Positions 1 to 6,762 of a stretch of DNA of 7,672 bases are shown here, in pieces. The translations under genes and the position numbers were made by a program. The stretch comes from Massilia sp. (GTDB lineage: Bacteria > Pseudomonadota > Gammaproteobacteria > Burkholderiales > Burkholderiaceae_D). The notes under the pieces are model-generated. The model was not told the origin of the DNA and ran no database searches. It saw only the letters and a program-made list of their open reading frames with translations. The DNA is taken from NCBI GenBank assembly GCA_028291845.1, contig JAQGNM010000408.1, forward strand, positions 1 through 7,672, read 5' to 3'. Numbering within the stretch: position 1 is the stretch's first letter; the number at the start of each line of letters is the position of its first letter.

Positions 1-459
1 GATATAGGTGGCGATGCGCTTCATGGCCAGCGGATCGAGCGTGGGGCCGATGTCGTTCAATATGAGCTTGCCGATCGGCGCGTCGGGCTGGCCGGCCAGC
101 ACCATGCCGATCAGGCCGCCCATCGACGTACCGAACCAGTCGACGCCGCCATCGCTGCCGTCGACCGCGGTGACGCGCGCCACCAGCGTGACCATGTCGC
201 TGACATACTGGGGAATGGCGTAGAACAGCGGGTTGCGCAGGCGTCCCGAGCGGCCGCGGCCGACCACGTCCGGGCAGACCACCCGGTAGACGTCGGACAG
301 ATTTTCCGCCAGCGCATCGAAATCGTCGCCCACGCGGGTGACGCCGTGCACGCACACCAGCACCCGCGGATTGGCCGGGTCGCCCCACTCCTTGTAGGCC
401 ATGCGGTGCAGGCCGGCCGGGGAGATGCATTGCACTGATTTGATTGTTGCTGCCGCCAT
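1..459 (-). CDS. Alpha/beta hydrolase, 3' end cut by window edge
   Basis: The first 153 residues of an alpha/beta-hydrolase-fold enzyme are present; the C-terminal part, with the expected acid and catalytic His, lies beyond base 1. Visible landmarks are the oxyanion-hole HG (H38-G39, in VCVHGVTR), the PDVVGRGRS loop (63-71) and the nucleophile elbow G-T-S-M-G with probable catalytic Ser112. LNDIGP (134-139) follows the elbow, as is common in this fold. There is no signal peptide, so it is probably cytoplasmic. The ATG at 459 is chosen because AAGGA (469-473, complement) lies 9 bases upstream; the ATG at 469 is in another frame. The substrate cannot be read from sequence. Divergence from 3-hydroxybutyrate dehydrogenase makes a hydroxybutyrate ester or oligomer a reasonable guess, but a general esterase is equally possible. 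Family call is firm, function unknown. Confidence 0.88.
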   Translation of the reverse strand, partial: MAAATIKSVQCISPAGLHRMAYKEWGDPANPRVLVCVHGVTRVGDDFDALAENLSDVYRVVCPDVVGRGRSGRLRNPLFYAIPQYVSDMVTLVARVTAVDGSDGGVDWFGTSMGGLIGMVLAGQPDAPIGKLILNDIGPTLDPLAMKRIATYI

Positions 460-498
460 GCCGGTCCATCCTTATAAAACTGTGCCTGAAAAACCTTG

Positions 499-527
499 CT
501 TAAAAAGCGCTTGCCATCGCTCGTCAA
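499..527 (-). promoter_or_regulatory. Candidate sigma-70 promoter for the alpha/beta hydrolase
   Basis: On the minus strand TTGACG (522-527) is followed after exactly 17 bases by TTTAAG (499-504), matching the -35 consensus at 5/6 and the -10 consensus at 4/6. Transcription would start about 35 bases upstream of the ATG at 459. A perfect 8-base palindrome AAGCGCTT (505-512) lies in the spacer against the -10 box and could be an operator, although palindromes of that length occur by chance. Confidence 0.5.
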
Positions 528-624
528 CCGACATTTTACCGGGCGTTGCGATTAAAATCTCAGCCACGTGGTTTTGCGAACGCGCACTATCCGCGCCAAC
601 CAGAAAATTTCAATAAAGGACACC

Positions 625-1419
625 ATGAATACCGCTATGCTTCAAGGCAAAACCGCCCTGGTTACCGGCTCCACCTCCGGCATCGGCCTGGGGATTGCCC
701 GCGCCCTCGCCGCCCAGGGCGCCAACGTGGTGTTCAACGGTTTCGGCGACGCCGCCCAGATCGCCGCGCTGGTCAAGGACGTGGCCGCCGAATTTTCGGT
801 TGAGACCGACTATAGCAACGCCGACATGTCGAAGGCCAGCGAGATCGAGGCCATGATGGCGCAGGCGCAAAAGCGTTTCGGCGGCGTCGACATCCTGGTC
901 AACAACGCCGGCATCCAGCACGTCGCCAACATCGAAGATTTTCCGGCCGAGAAATGGGACGCCATCATCGCCATCAATCTGACCTCCGCCTTCCACACTT
1001 CTCGCCTGGCCCTGCCCGGCATGAAAGCGAAAAACTGGGGCCGCATCATCAACCTGGCCTCGGTGCACGGCCTGGTCGGCTCGGCGCAGAAATCGGCCTA
1101 CGTGGCGGCCAAGCACGGCCTGGTCGGCTTCACCAAGGTCACCGCGCTGGAGACGGCGAAAACCGGCGTCACCTGCAACGCCATCTGCCCGGGCTGGGTC
1201 TTGACCCCGCTGGTGCAAAAACAGGTCGACGACCGCGCCGCCCGCGACGGCGTTGCCGTCGAAGTCGCCAAGGCCGCCCTGCTGGCCGAAAAACAGCCGT
1301 CCGGCGAATTCGTCACCCCCGAAGAACTGGGCGCCCTCGCCGTATTCTTCTGCAGCCCCGCCGCGGACCAGGTGCGAGGCGTCGCCTGGAACATGGACGG
1401 CGGCTGGGCCGCACAGTAA
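625..1419 (+). CDS. hbdH: D-3-hydroxybutyrate dehydrogenase (EC 1.1.1.30)
   Basis: A short-chain dehydrogenase/reductase of 264 residues, the usual length. It oxidises D-3-hydroxybutyrate to acetoacetate with NAD+ in the cytoplasm, the step that returns degraded polyhydroxybutyrate to acetyl-CoA. Visible motifs are the cofactor loop TGSTSGIG (14-21), NNAG (93-96) and the catalytic set N118, S146, Y159, K163. The substrate-contact residues described for the Pseudomonas fragi enzyme (Gln94, His144, Lys152, Gln196) are all matched at a constant +4 offset by Q98, H148, K156 and Q200, which makes the specific call rather than just 'SDR'. The ATG at 625 is preceded by AAAGGA (615-620), 4 bases away; in-frame codons upstream of 625 have no SDR homology. 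A -10-like TAAAAT (553-558) has no good -35, and the palindrome CCACGTGG (564-571) is a possible but weak operator. A hairpin-T5 terminator follows the stop codon. Confidence 0.95.
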   Translation: MNTAMLQGKTALVTGSTSGIGLGIARALAAQGANVVFNGFGDAAQIAALVKDVAAEFSVETDYSNADMSKASEIEAMMAQAQKRFGGVDILVNNAGIQHVANIEDFPAEKWDAIIAINLTSAFHTSRLALPGMKAKNWGRIINLASVHGLVGSAQKSAYVAAKHGLVGFTKVTALETAKTGVTCNAICPGWVLTPLVQKQVDDRAARDGVAVEVAKAALLAEKQPSGEFVTPEELGALAVFFCSPAADQVRGVAWNMDGGWAAQ

Positions 1420-1426
1420 TAGCAGG

Positions 1427-1459
1427 GGGACTGGCGCCGCAGGTGCCTGTCCCATTTTT
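1427..1459 (+). terminator. Hairpin with T5 tract after hbdH, possibly a dispersed repeat
   Basis: A 12-base-pair stem pairs 1427-1438 with 1442-1453 around the loop GCA, interrupted by one T-T mismatch and one G-T pair. ATTTTT (1454-1459) follows directly. The stem starts 8 bases after the hbdH stop codon, which fits intrinsic termination. The arms GGGACTGGCGCC and GGTGCCTGTCCC also resemble short intergenic palindromes scattered in related genomes (from memory), so it may be a REP-like element serving as the terminator. Confidence 0.6.
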
Positions 1460-1488
1460 GGAGTCGCCACCAAACTGAAAGTCCCCGC

Positions 1489-2760
1489 ATGCGCCGTCAC
1501 ACCGCCCTTCTTTTCCTCGCCCTCCTCTCCCCTTTATTCACCACCGTCCACGCCGCCCCCATCCTCCTCACCGCCCCGCGCACCTGGACCGGCGACGGCG
1601 CCGTCCACGCCAACTGGGCCGTCCTGACCGACAAGGGACGCATCACGGCGGTCGGCCCGCTCGCGGCGATGACGGTGCCGGCCGACGCCGAGCGCATCGA
1701 CCTGCCGGGCAAAACCCTGATCCCCGGCTTGATCGACCTGCACTCGCACGTGCTGCTGCACCCGTATAACGAAACCAGCTGGGACGACCAGGTCATCAAG
1801 GAGCCGGTCGACTACCGCGTGCTGCTGGCCGGCCGCCACGCCGCCGCCACCGTGAACGCCGGCTTCACCACCCTGCGCGACCTGGGCACCGAGGGCGCCG
1901 GTTACGCCGACGTCTCCATCAAGCGCGCCATCGACGAAGGCGTGATTCCCGGTCCGCGCCTGTTCGTCGCCACCCTGGCGATCGTCGCCAGCAGCAGCTA
2001 CGGTCCCGGCATGCGCGGCTACCGGCCCGACATGGAGCTGCCGCATGGCGCGCAGGAGGCCACCGGCGTCGACGGCGTCACCCGCGCGGTGCGCGAACAG
2101 AGCGCCCGCGGCGCCGACTGGATCAAGTTTTACGCCGACTACCGCACCGGCATCGACGGCAGTTCGCGCCCCACCTTCACGCAGGAAGAAATGAACGCCA
2201 TGGTGGCCGCCGCCAACGTCACCGGCCGCAAGGTGGCGGTGCACGCCAGTACCGACGCCGCCACCCGCATGGCGGTGCTGGCCGGCGCCGACACCATCGA
2301 GCACGGCTACGGCATCAACGAGGCGACCTTCAAACTGATGAAGGACAAGGGCGTGGCCTATATCCCGACTCTCACCGCGCCCGAAGCGATCGGCGAGTAT
2401 TTTCAAAAACACGTGCGCGGCGGCGCGCCCACCCCAGCGATGACGCAAGCGGCCCAGGCGTTCGCGCTGGCGCGAAAAGTCGGCGTCATTATCGGCAACG
2501 GCAGCGACGTCGGCGTGTTCGCCCACGGCAGCAACGCGCGCGAACTGGAGTGGCTGGTCAAGCTGGGAATGACGCCGACCGAAGCGCTGAAGGCCGCGAC
2601 CAGCGGCGCCGCGGCGATTCTCGGCAAGACCGATCTGGGGCAGTTGAAGGCCGGCGCGCTGGCCGATATTGTCGCGGTCGAGGGCGACCCGACGGTCGAT
2701 ATTTCCGCCATCAACCAAGTCGGCATGGTGATGAAGGGTGGCGCGGTGATCCGCCGCTGA
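1489..2760 (+). CDS. Exported metal-dependent amidohydrolase (imidazolonepropionase-like)
   Basis: A 423-residue amidohydrolase-superfamily enzyme, probably periplasmic. Residues 1-22 form a Sec signal peptide (Arg-Arg, a Leu/Ala core, VHA before the probable cut at 22/23). The binuclear metal site is complete: H85 and H87 in LIDLHSH, K213 in DWIKFYA (the lysine carboxylated in this superfamily), H252 in VAVHAS, H272 in TIEHGY and the catalytic D340 in GNGSD. The small beta domain returns at the end as LKAGALADIVAVEGDP (387-401). Relatives are annotated as imidazolonepropionase-like or Xaa-Pro dipeptidase-like hydrolases; a cytoplasmic HutI role is unlikely because of the signal peptide and the lack of hut neighbours. 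Substrate is unknown, perhaps a dipeptide or other amide. The start is set by the signal peptide; the Shine-Dalgarno is poor. It begins only 30 bases after the preceding hairpin-T5, so it either has a hidden promoter or depends on read-through. It converges on the kinase-like gene with a 24-base gap and no clear terminator between them. Confidence 0.9.
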   Translation: MRRHTALLFLALLSPLFTTVHAAPILLTAPRTWTGDGAVHANWAVLTDKGRITAVGPLAAMTVPADAERIDLPGKTLIPGLIDLHSHVLLHPYNETSWDDQVIKEPVDYRVLLAGRHAAATVNAGFTTLRDLGTEGAGYADVSIKRAIDEGVIPGPRLFVATLAIVASSSYGPGMRGYRPDMELPHGAQEATGVDGVTRAVREQSARGADWIKFYADYRTGIDGSSRPTFTQEEMNAMVAAANVTGRKVAVHASTDAATRMAVLAGADTIEHGYGINEATFKLMKDKGVAYIPTLTAPEAIGEYFQKHVRGGAPTPAMTQAAQAFALARKVGVIIGNGSDVGVFAHGSNARELEWLVKLGMTPTEALKAATSGAAAILGKTDLGQLKAGALADIVAVEGDPTVDISAINQVGMVMKGGAVIRR

Positions 2761-2784
2761 AAGACTGCAGCAGGCGGGCAGGTG

Positions 2785-5178
2785 TTATTTACAAGCCTGC
2801 ATCAAGCCATTCAAACGCTCCACCGCCCGCTTGTCGTAGGCATTGAGCCGGTTGGCCCCGCCCAGCCCCGCATACAGCTGCGCCGCCTCCGCGAAATCGG
2901 CACACGCCGCCGCACCCTGCCTGGCCCGCTGCCCGATCTCCCCTGCCATCGTCAACGCCCGCGCCAGCGCACGCGTCTGGCTGGCGTCCGGATGATCGCT
3001 GTTGGCATGGCGGATTTTCACCAGCGCCGGGCGCGCCGCCGCATTCGCTTGCGCGGGCGTGCCGCGCGGCTGCACGTAAGCTTCCAGCAGGTCGATGCGC
3101 GGATCGCCGCCGGCGCCGGCCAGGCGGCGCAGGTCGGCCAGCGCGCGGATGGTGTCGCGGCCGTGCTTCTGGGCGTTCTGGCTGGCGGCCAGCGCCAATT
3201 CGATCGACAACAGGCCGGTATGCAAGGCGGCGTCGGCGGGGGTCTGCTTCAACTGCGTGGCGTACACCGTGCGCGCCGCCGCCAGCTCGACCTCGGCGCC
3301 GGCATCGTCGCCGGTGCCGGCCAGTACCTCGGCGATGGCGCGATGCACGTCGGCGGCGGCGCGCGCGGCATGGGCGCTGCCGCCGGCGCTGCTGCCGTTG
3401 CTGCCGTTGCCCCCTTCGGCGCCATTCTCCATCACCGCATGGGCTTCGCGCAAAGCCAGCGCCTTGCGCAAAGCCAGCAAACCCTGCGCCGTGTCGCCCT
3501 GTTCGGCCAGAATGGCGCCGAGGCGCAGATAAGCGTCGGCGCTGGCCTGGTCGCGCGAGGATTGCGGCACGCCGGCGGTCAGCTCGAGGGCCTGTTCGGC
3601 GGCCTGGCGGGCGCCAGCCAGATCGCCGGCGGCGCGCCGGCTGTCGGCCAGCGCCAGGGCGGCCGGCAAGTTGGGCTGCACTGCCGCACCGGTGCGCAGT
3701 GGCCGGCCCGCCGCCACGCCGCTCGGCGTGGCGGCGGGCGGCGCCGTGCTGACGGCGGGCGTGGTGATCAGGCCCTGCTGGCGCAGCCAGGGTCCGCCGA
3801 ACACCCCGGCCGCGGCGCCGGCGAGCAGACCGGTGACCAGCATGGCAAGCGCCAGCGGCACCGGGCTGCGTGGCGGCGCGGACGGCGCCAGCGGCACGCT
3901 CTCGCGCAGCGGCGGCGTCGGCGCGGTCGGCGCGCTGGTCACGCTTGCCGGCTCGAGCGGGTCTTGCACGTTATCGATGGTGTCGATGGTGTCGATGGTG
4001 TCGATCGGCGCCGCATGCTCATCTTCGATCGCCGCATCAGCCACCGCCGGCGCAGGCACGGGCGCAAGCGGCGCCTGCAGGCACGCCGCCGCCTGCTCGA
4101 GTTCGCGCGCCAGCGCGTGCGCCGAAGGATGGCGGGCGGCCGGATCGGGCGCCAGCGCCCGCAGCAGGATCGCATCGAAACAGCGGCGCAGCTGGTCGGC
4201 CAGCGCCGTGGCGGGAGCGATCAGCGCATCGCCGGGCAGGTCGGCAGGGGCGCCGGCGCCTTGCTCCAGGGCGTCGAGCACGGCGCGCGACGGCGCCGTC
4301 ACCGGCGCCCCGCCGGCCGTCTTGAACACGCCGCCGGCATCGACGCCGTGCGCATAGCGGCCCGACAGCAAGGTGTAGAGCACCGCGCCCAGCGAATACA
4401 CGTCCGAGCTGACCGACAGCGGCTGGCCGGCCAGCTGATCCGGGCTGGCGTAGGCGGGGTCGACCGGCCAGCCGTCGCCGATCATGCCGACATCGAGCAA
4501 GGTGACGGCGCCATTGGGCGCGACCAGCATGTCGGCCGGTTTCAGGTCGCGGTGCACGATCAGGTGCTGGTGCATGTAGTGGACGGCGTCGCAGAATTTG
4601 GCGAACAGCTTCGCGCGCGCCGCCAGATCGAGGTGCTCGGCGGCGCAATAGCGGTCGATCGGCTCGCCGACGCGGCGGTCGACCACGAAGTACGGCCGGC
4701 CGTCGGCGGTGCTGCCGGCATCGACCGGGCGCGGGATGGCCGGGTGATCGAGGGCGGCCAGGCGTTCGCGCAGGCGTTCGAAACGGGTGGCGGTCTGGCC
4801 GCCGCGCGAGGCCGCCTGCGCCAGTCGCATGGTGCCGAAGCGGTCGTGCGCGCTGGCGGCGCCGGCGCCGGCGCGCCGCACCAGCACAATCAGGTCGGCG
4901 CCGTTGCGGCCTAGTTCCTGTTCGACCCGCCAGTCGCCGATCAGGTCGCCATGGCGCGGCAACACCGGCGCCGGCGCTTTTTGCTCGACCGGCAGCTCGA
5001 GCGGGTCTTCCAGAAACTGGTCGAGCTGCTCGATACGCGACAGCATGGTGCGCACATCCTCGAACAGCTCGAGGTCGCCGGCGGTGGCCTGGGCGATGAA
5101 TTGCTGGCGGTCGCCGCTGGGCAGGTCGAGGGCGCGGTAGAGGACGGCGTTGGCGGATTCGTGCAGGTGGCGGGTCAT
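2785..5178 (-). CDS. Membrane Ser/Thr-kinase-like protein with TPR-like C-terminus, probable pseudokinase
   Basis: 797 residues from the ATG at 5178. Order: a helical N-terminal segment (about 8-60) typical of TPR-linked bacterial kinases, a kinase-like domain (about 80-362), a Pro/Ala-rich linker carrying IDTIDTIDTIDN, one membrane span (about 440-461), then a helical region (about 503-797) with TPR-like repeats near 507-533, 546-579 and 609-645. The kinase would be cytoplasmic and the repeats periplasmic. Retained features: HRDLKP (209-214), DVYSLG (259-264) and the Arg of ALAPDPAARHPSA. Degenerate features: the glycine loop reads GRNGAD (90-95), the beta3 Lys position holds R118 with no lysine between residues 81 and 180, the alphaC Glu position holds Leu, catalytic-loop Asn is D216, DFG is DVG (229-231), and SPE is SPD (246-247). 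The fold is clear, but canonical phosphotransfer is doubtful. The start is uncertain: no Shine-Dalgarno precedes 5178, and a TTG at 5247 would add 23 residues unlike the family. Divergent from dctA. Confidence 0.85.
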   Translation of the reverse strand: MTRHLHESANAVLYRALDLPSGDRQQFIAQATAGDLELFEDVRTMLSRIEQLDQFLEDPLELPVEQKAPAPVLPRHGDLIGDWRVEQELGRNGADLIVLVRRAGAGAASAHDRFGTMRLAQAASRGGQTATRFERLRERLAALDHPAIPRPVDAGSTADGRPYFVVDRRVGEPIDRYCAAEHLDLAARAKLFAKFCDAVHYMHQHLIVHRDLKPADMLVAPNGAVTLLDVGMIGDGWPVDPAYASPDQLAGQPLSVSSDVYSLGAVLYTLLSGRYAHGVDAGGVFKTAGGAPVTAPSRAVLDALEQGAGAPADLPGDALIAPATALADQLRRCFDAILLRALAPDPAARHPSAHALARELEQAAACLQAPLAPVPAPAVADAAIEDEHAAPIDTIDTIDTIDNVQDPLEPASVTSAPTAPTPPLRESVPLAPSAPPRSPVPLALAMLVTGLLAGAAAGVFGGPWLRQQGLITTPAVSTAPPAATPSGVAAGRPLRTGAAVQPNLPAALALADSRRAAGDLAGARQAAEQALELTAGVPQSSRDQASADAYLRLGAILAEQGDTAQGLLALRKALALREAHAVMENGAEGGNGSNGSSAGGSAHAARAAADVHRAIAEVLAGTGDDAGAEVELAAARTVYATQLKQTPADAALHTGLLSIELALAASQNAQKHGRDTIRALADLRRLAGAGGDPRIDLLEAYVQPRGTPAQANAAARPALVKIRHANSDHPDASQTRALARALTMAGEIGQRARQGAAACADFAEAAQLYAGLGGANRLNAYDKRAVERLNGLMQACK
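3448..3478 (-). repeat. Short direct repeat inside a TPR-like helix of the kinase-like gene
   Basis: GCGCAAAGCCAGC occurs at 3448-3460 and again at 3466-3478, an 18-base period. It encodes the tandem hexapeptides LALRKA and LALREA (about residues 568-579), suggesting a small in-frame duplication within a helix of the repeat domain. Confidence 0.75.
3974..4005 (-). repeat. 9-base tandem repeat (about 3.5 copies) in the kinase-like gene
   Basis: Three exact consecutive copies of TCGATGGTG (3974-3982, 3983-3991, 3992-4000) are followed by a partial copy, TCGAT. On the coding strand they read as Ile-Asp-Thr repeated, giving IDTIDTIDTIDN at residues 392-403 in the linker just before the membrane span. 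The unit is a multiple of three, so gain or loss of copies would alter linker length without a frameshift. Confidence 0.9.
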
Positions 5179-5240
5179 GGCAGTCGGAAACGATGGTTCG
5201 GAAGAAGGTAAGGAAACAAGCCAGGAAAAGGTAACGAAAA

Positions 5241-5269
5241 TCAACAATTCTTGTCCCGGCGAGTATATT
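5241..5269 (+). promoter_or_regulatory. Candidate sigma-70 promoter for dctA, overlapping the divergent one
   Basis: TCAACA (5241-5246) is followed after 17 bases by TATATT (5264-5269). Its -10 box shares bases 5264-5267 with the oppositely oriented -10 of the kinase-like gene, so the two promoters would compete for polymerase. The dctA leader would be about 165 bases. Confidence 0.35.
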
Positions 5270-5290
5270 AAGTTGCAATGCCTAGCACAA
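5262..5290 (-). promoter_or_regulatory. Candidate sigma-70 promoter for the kinase-like gene
   Basis: On the minus strand TTGTGC (5285-5290) lies 17 bases from TATACT (5262-5267), a 5/6 match to the -10 consensus with a weaker -35. The predicted start, near 5255, would give a leader of about 77 bases to the ATG at 5178 and would leave the alternative TTG at 5247 almost leaderless. Confidence 0.4.
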
Positions 5291-5351
5291 CTCTTATTCG
5301 CTTTCGGGCCCGATTTTCATTCTATGCGACGTGCATCAAATGCTCGCACAA

Positions 5352-5365
5352 TGTGGAAAACCACA
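5352..5365. promoter_or_regulatory. Small palindrome upstream of dctA, possible operator
   Basis: Perfect 5-base arms TGTGG (5352-5356) and CCACA (5361-5365) surround AAAA, and the hexamer CACAAT occurs on both sides as a direct repeat (5347-5352 and 5362-5367). It lies about 75-90 bases upstream of the chosen dctA start. The short arms keep this a weak call. Confidence 0.3.
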
Positions 5366-5439
5366 ATTGCCCGCCAGGGGCGATTGGGTGATCATGAATG
5401 ACTATTATCACCGTCATCAATGCCGCAAGCGAGACCACC

Positions 5440-6741
5440 ATGAAAAAACCGTTTTATAAAATCCTGTACGTACAGGTGCTGTTCGCCATCATTTGCGGCG
5501 TACTGCTTGGCGTGTTCTATCCGAAACTGGCAGTGGACATGAAGCCGCTCGGCGACGGCTTCATCAAGCTGATCAAGATGATCATCGCCCCGGTGATTTT
5601 CTGCACCGTCGTCGCCGGTATCGCCGGCATGCAGGACATGAAAAAAGTCGGCCGCGTCGGCGGCAAGGCGCTGCTCTACTTCGAGGTGGTGTCCACGTTT
5701 GCGCTGGCCATCGGCCTGTTGGTGGCCAACCTGCTCAAACCGGGCGCCGGCTTCAACGCCGACCCGGCCACCCTCGACACCAAGTCGATCGCCGAGTTCA
5801 CCGCCAAGGCAAAGAACCAGTCGACCGTCGACTTTGTGATGAATATCATCCCAAACACCTTCGTCGACGCCTTTGCCAAGGGTGAAATCCTGCAGGTGCT
5901 GCTGATCGCCATCCTGTTCGGCGTGTCGCTGTCGATGCTCGGCGAGCGCGGCCGTCCGGTCACCAAGTTCATCGACGACATCTCGCACGCGGTCTTCGGC
6001 GTGGTCGGCATCATCATGAAAGCGGCGCCGGTCGGCGCTTTTGGCGCCATGGCATTTACCATTGGCAAGTTCGGCATCGCGTCTTTGTTGCCCCTGGCAA
6101 AATTGATGGGTTCGTTCTACCTGACCTGCTTCCTGTTCGTCGCTGTCGTGCTCGGCGCCATCGGCTGGTACACGGGCTTCTCCATCTTCCGCTTCATTTC
6201 CTACATCAAGGAAGAACTGCTGATCGTGCTCGGCACCAGCTCGTCGGAATCGGCGCTGCCGGCCCTGATGCGCAAACTGGAAAAGCTCGGTTGTTCGAAA
6301 TCGGTGGTGGGCCTGGTGGTGCCGACCGGATACTCTTTCAACCTCGACGGCACCAACATCTACATGACCATGGCCGCCCTGTTCGTGGCCCAGGCCACCA
6401 ACACCGAGCTGACCCTGTGGCAGGAATTGACCATCCTCGGCGTGGCCATGCTGACGTCGAAAGGCGCCTCCGGCATCACCGGCGCCGGTTTCATCACCCT
6501 GGCCGCGACCCTGGCGGTGGTGCCGACCATCCCGGTGGCCGGCATGGCACTGATTCTCGGCATCGACCGCTTCATGAGCGAGTGCCGCGCGCTGACCAAC
6601 TTTATTGGCAATGGCGTGGCCACCATCGTCGTCTCGAAGTGGGAAAACGAACTCGACCACGATCGCCTGGCCGCCGAACTGCGCCATCCAAGCCACCTGG
6701 AAGACGACAAGGAACTGTTCCCGGAGCGTAAAGCTGCGTAA
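5440..6741 (+). CDS. dctA: C4-dicarboxylate/H+ symporter DctA
   Basis: 433 residues, close to the 428 of E. coli DctA, and alignable with it almost throughout. It is an inner-membrane secondary transporter of the DAACS (glutamate-transporter-fold) family that takes up succinate, fumarate and malate with protons. Signature segments are KPLGDGFIKLIKMIIAPVIF (35-54), the serine-rich hairpin TSSSESALP (266-274), PTGYSFNLDGT (295-305), the second hairpin SKGASGITGAGF (340-351), and GIDRFMSECRALTN (374-387). Against the archaeal aspartate transporter GltPh, R383 matches the side-chain-carboxylate-binding R397. S380 replaces D394, which binds the amino group; this fits an amine-free dicarboxylate substrate. 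The ATG at 5440 starts exactly where E. coli DctA does; the in-frame ATG at 5398 would add 14 residues absent from that protein. The Shine-Dalgarno (AGCGAG) is weak. Neither dctB nor dctD is in the window. Confidence 0.95.
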   Translation: MKKPFYKILYVQVLFAIICGVLLGVFYPKLAVDMKPLGDGFIKLIKMIIAPVIFCTVVAGIAGMQDMKKVGRVGGKALLYFEVVSTFALAIGLLVANLLKPGAGFNADPATLDTKSIAEFTAKAKNQSTVDFVMNIIPNTFVDAFAKGEILQVLLIAILFGVSLSMLGERGRPVTKFIDDISHAVFGVVGIIMKAAPVGAFGAMAFTIGKFGIASLLPLAKLMGSFYLTCFLFVAVVLGAIGWYTGFSIFRFISYIKEELLIVLGTSSSESALPALMRKLEKLGCSKSVVGLVVPTGYSFNLDGTNIYMTMAALFVAQATNTELTLWQELTILGVAMLTSKGASGITGAGFITLAATLAVVPTIPVAGMALILGIDRFMSECRALTNFIGNGVATIVVSKWENELDHDRLAAELRHPSHLEDDKELFPERKAA

Positions 6742-6762
6742 GATGTTCCGCTGTATCAAAAG

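Noticed and set aside
1534..2718. 394-codon minus-strand frame opposite the amidohydrolase
   Set aside because: Shadow of a gene with a signal peptide and complete metal site; no domain seen in the antisense product.
2761..2784. Terminator between the amidohydrolase and the convergent kinase-like gene
   Set aside because: Only a weak CTGC/GCAG pairing is visible and there is no T-run on either strand.
2782..4914. 710-codon open frame on the plus strand opposite the kinase-like gene
   Set aside because: The translation is Arg/Gly/Gln/Ala-rich low complexity typical of antisense frames, while the minus frame shows kinase, membrane and TPR-like features.
5179..5247. Upstream TTG start adding 23 residues to the kinase-like protein
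   Set aside because: The added residues do not resemble the family N-terminus and the TTG would lie only a few bases from the predicted transcription start; the ATG at 5178 is kept despite lacking a Shine-Dalgarno.
5354..5370. Possible sigma-54 promoter for dctA (TGTGG ... TTGC)
   Set aside because: The GG and GC elements are separated by 12 bases rather than the required 10, and the -24 element lacks the CAC that should follow GG.
5398..5439. Upstream in-frame ATG for dctA
   Set aside because: It would add 14 residues absent from E. coli DctA, whose first residue aligns with the ATG at 5440; it could still be used, so it is mentioned as an alternative.
5392..6759. Long 455-codon open frame on the minus strand opposite dctA
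   Set aside because: It is an antisense shadow of a clear DctA gene in high-GC DNA; its translation is rich in His, Gly, Gln and Asp with no recognisable domain or ribosome site.
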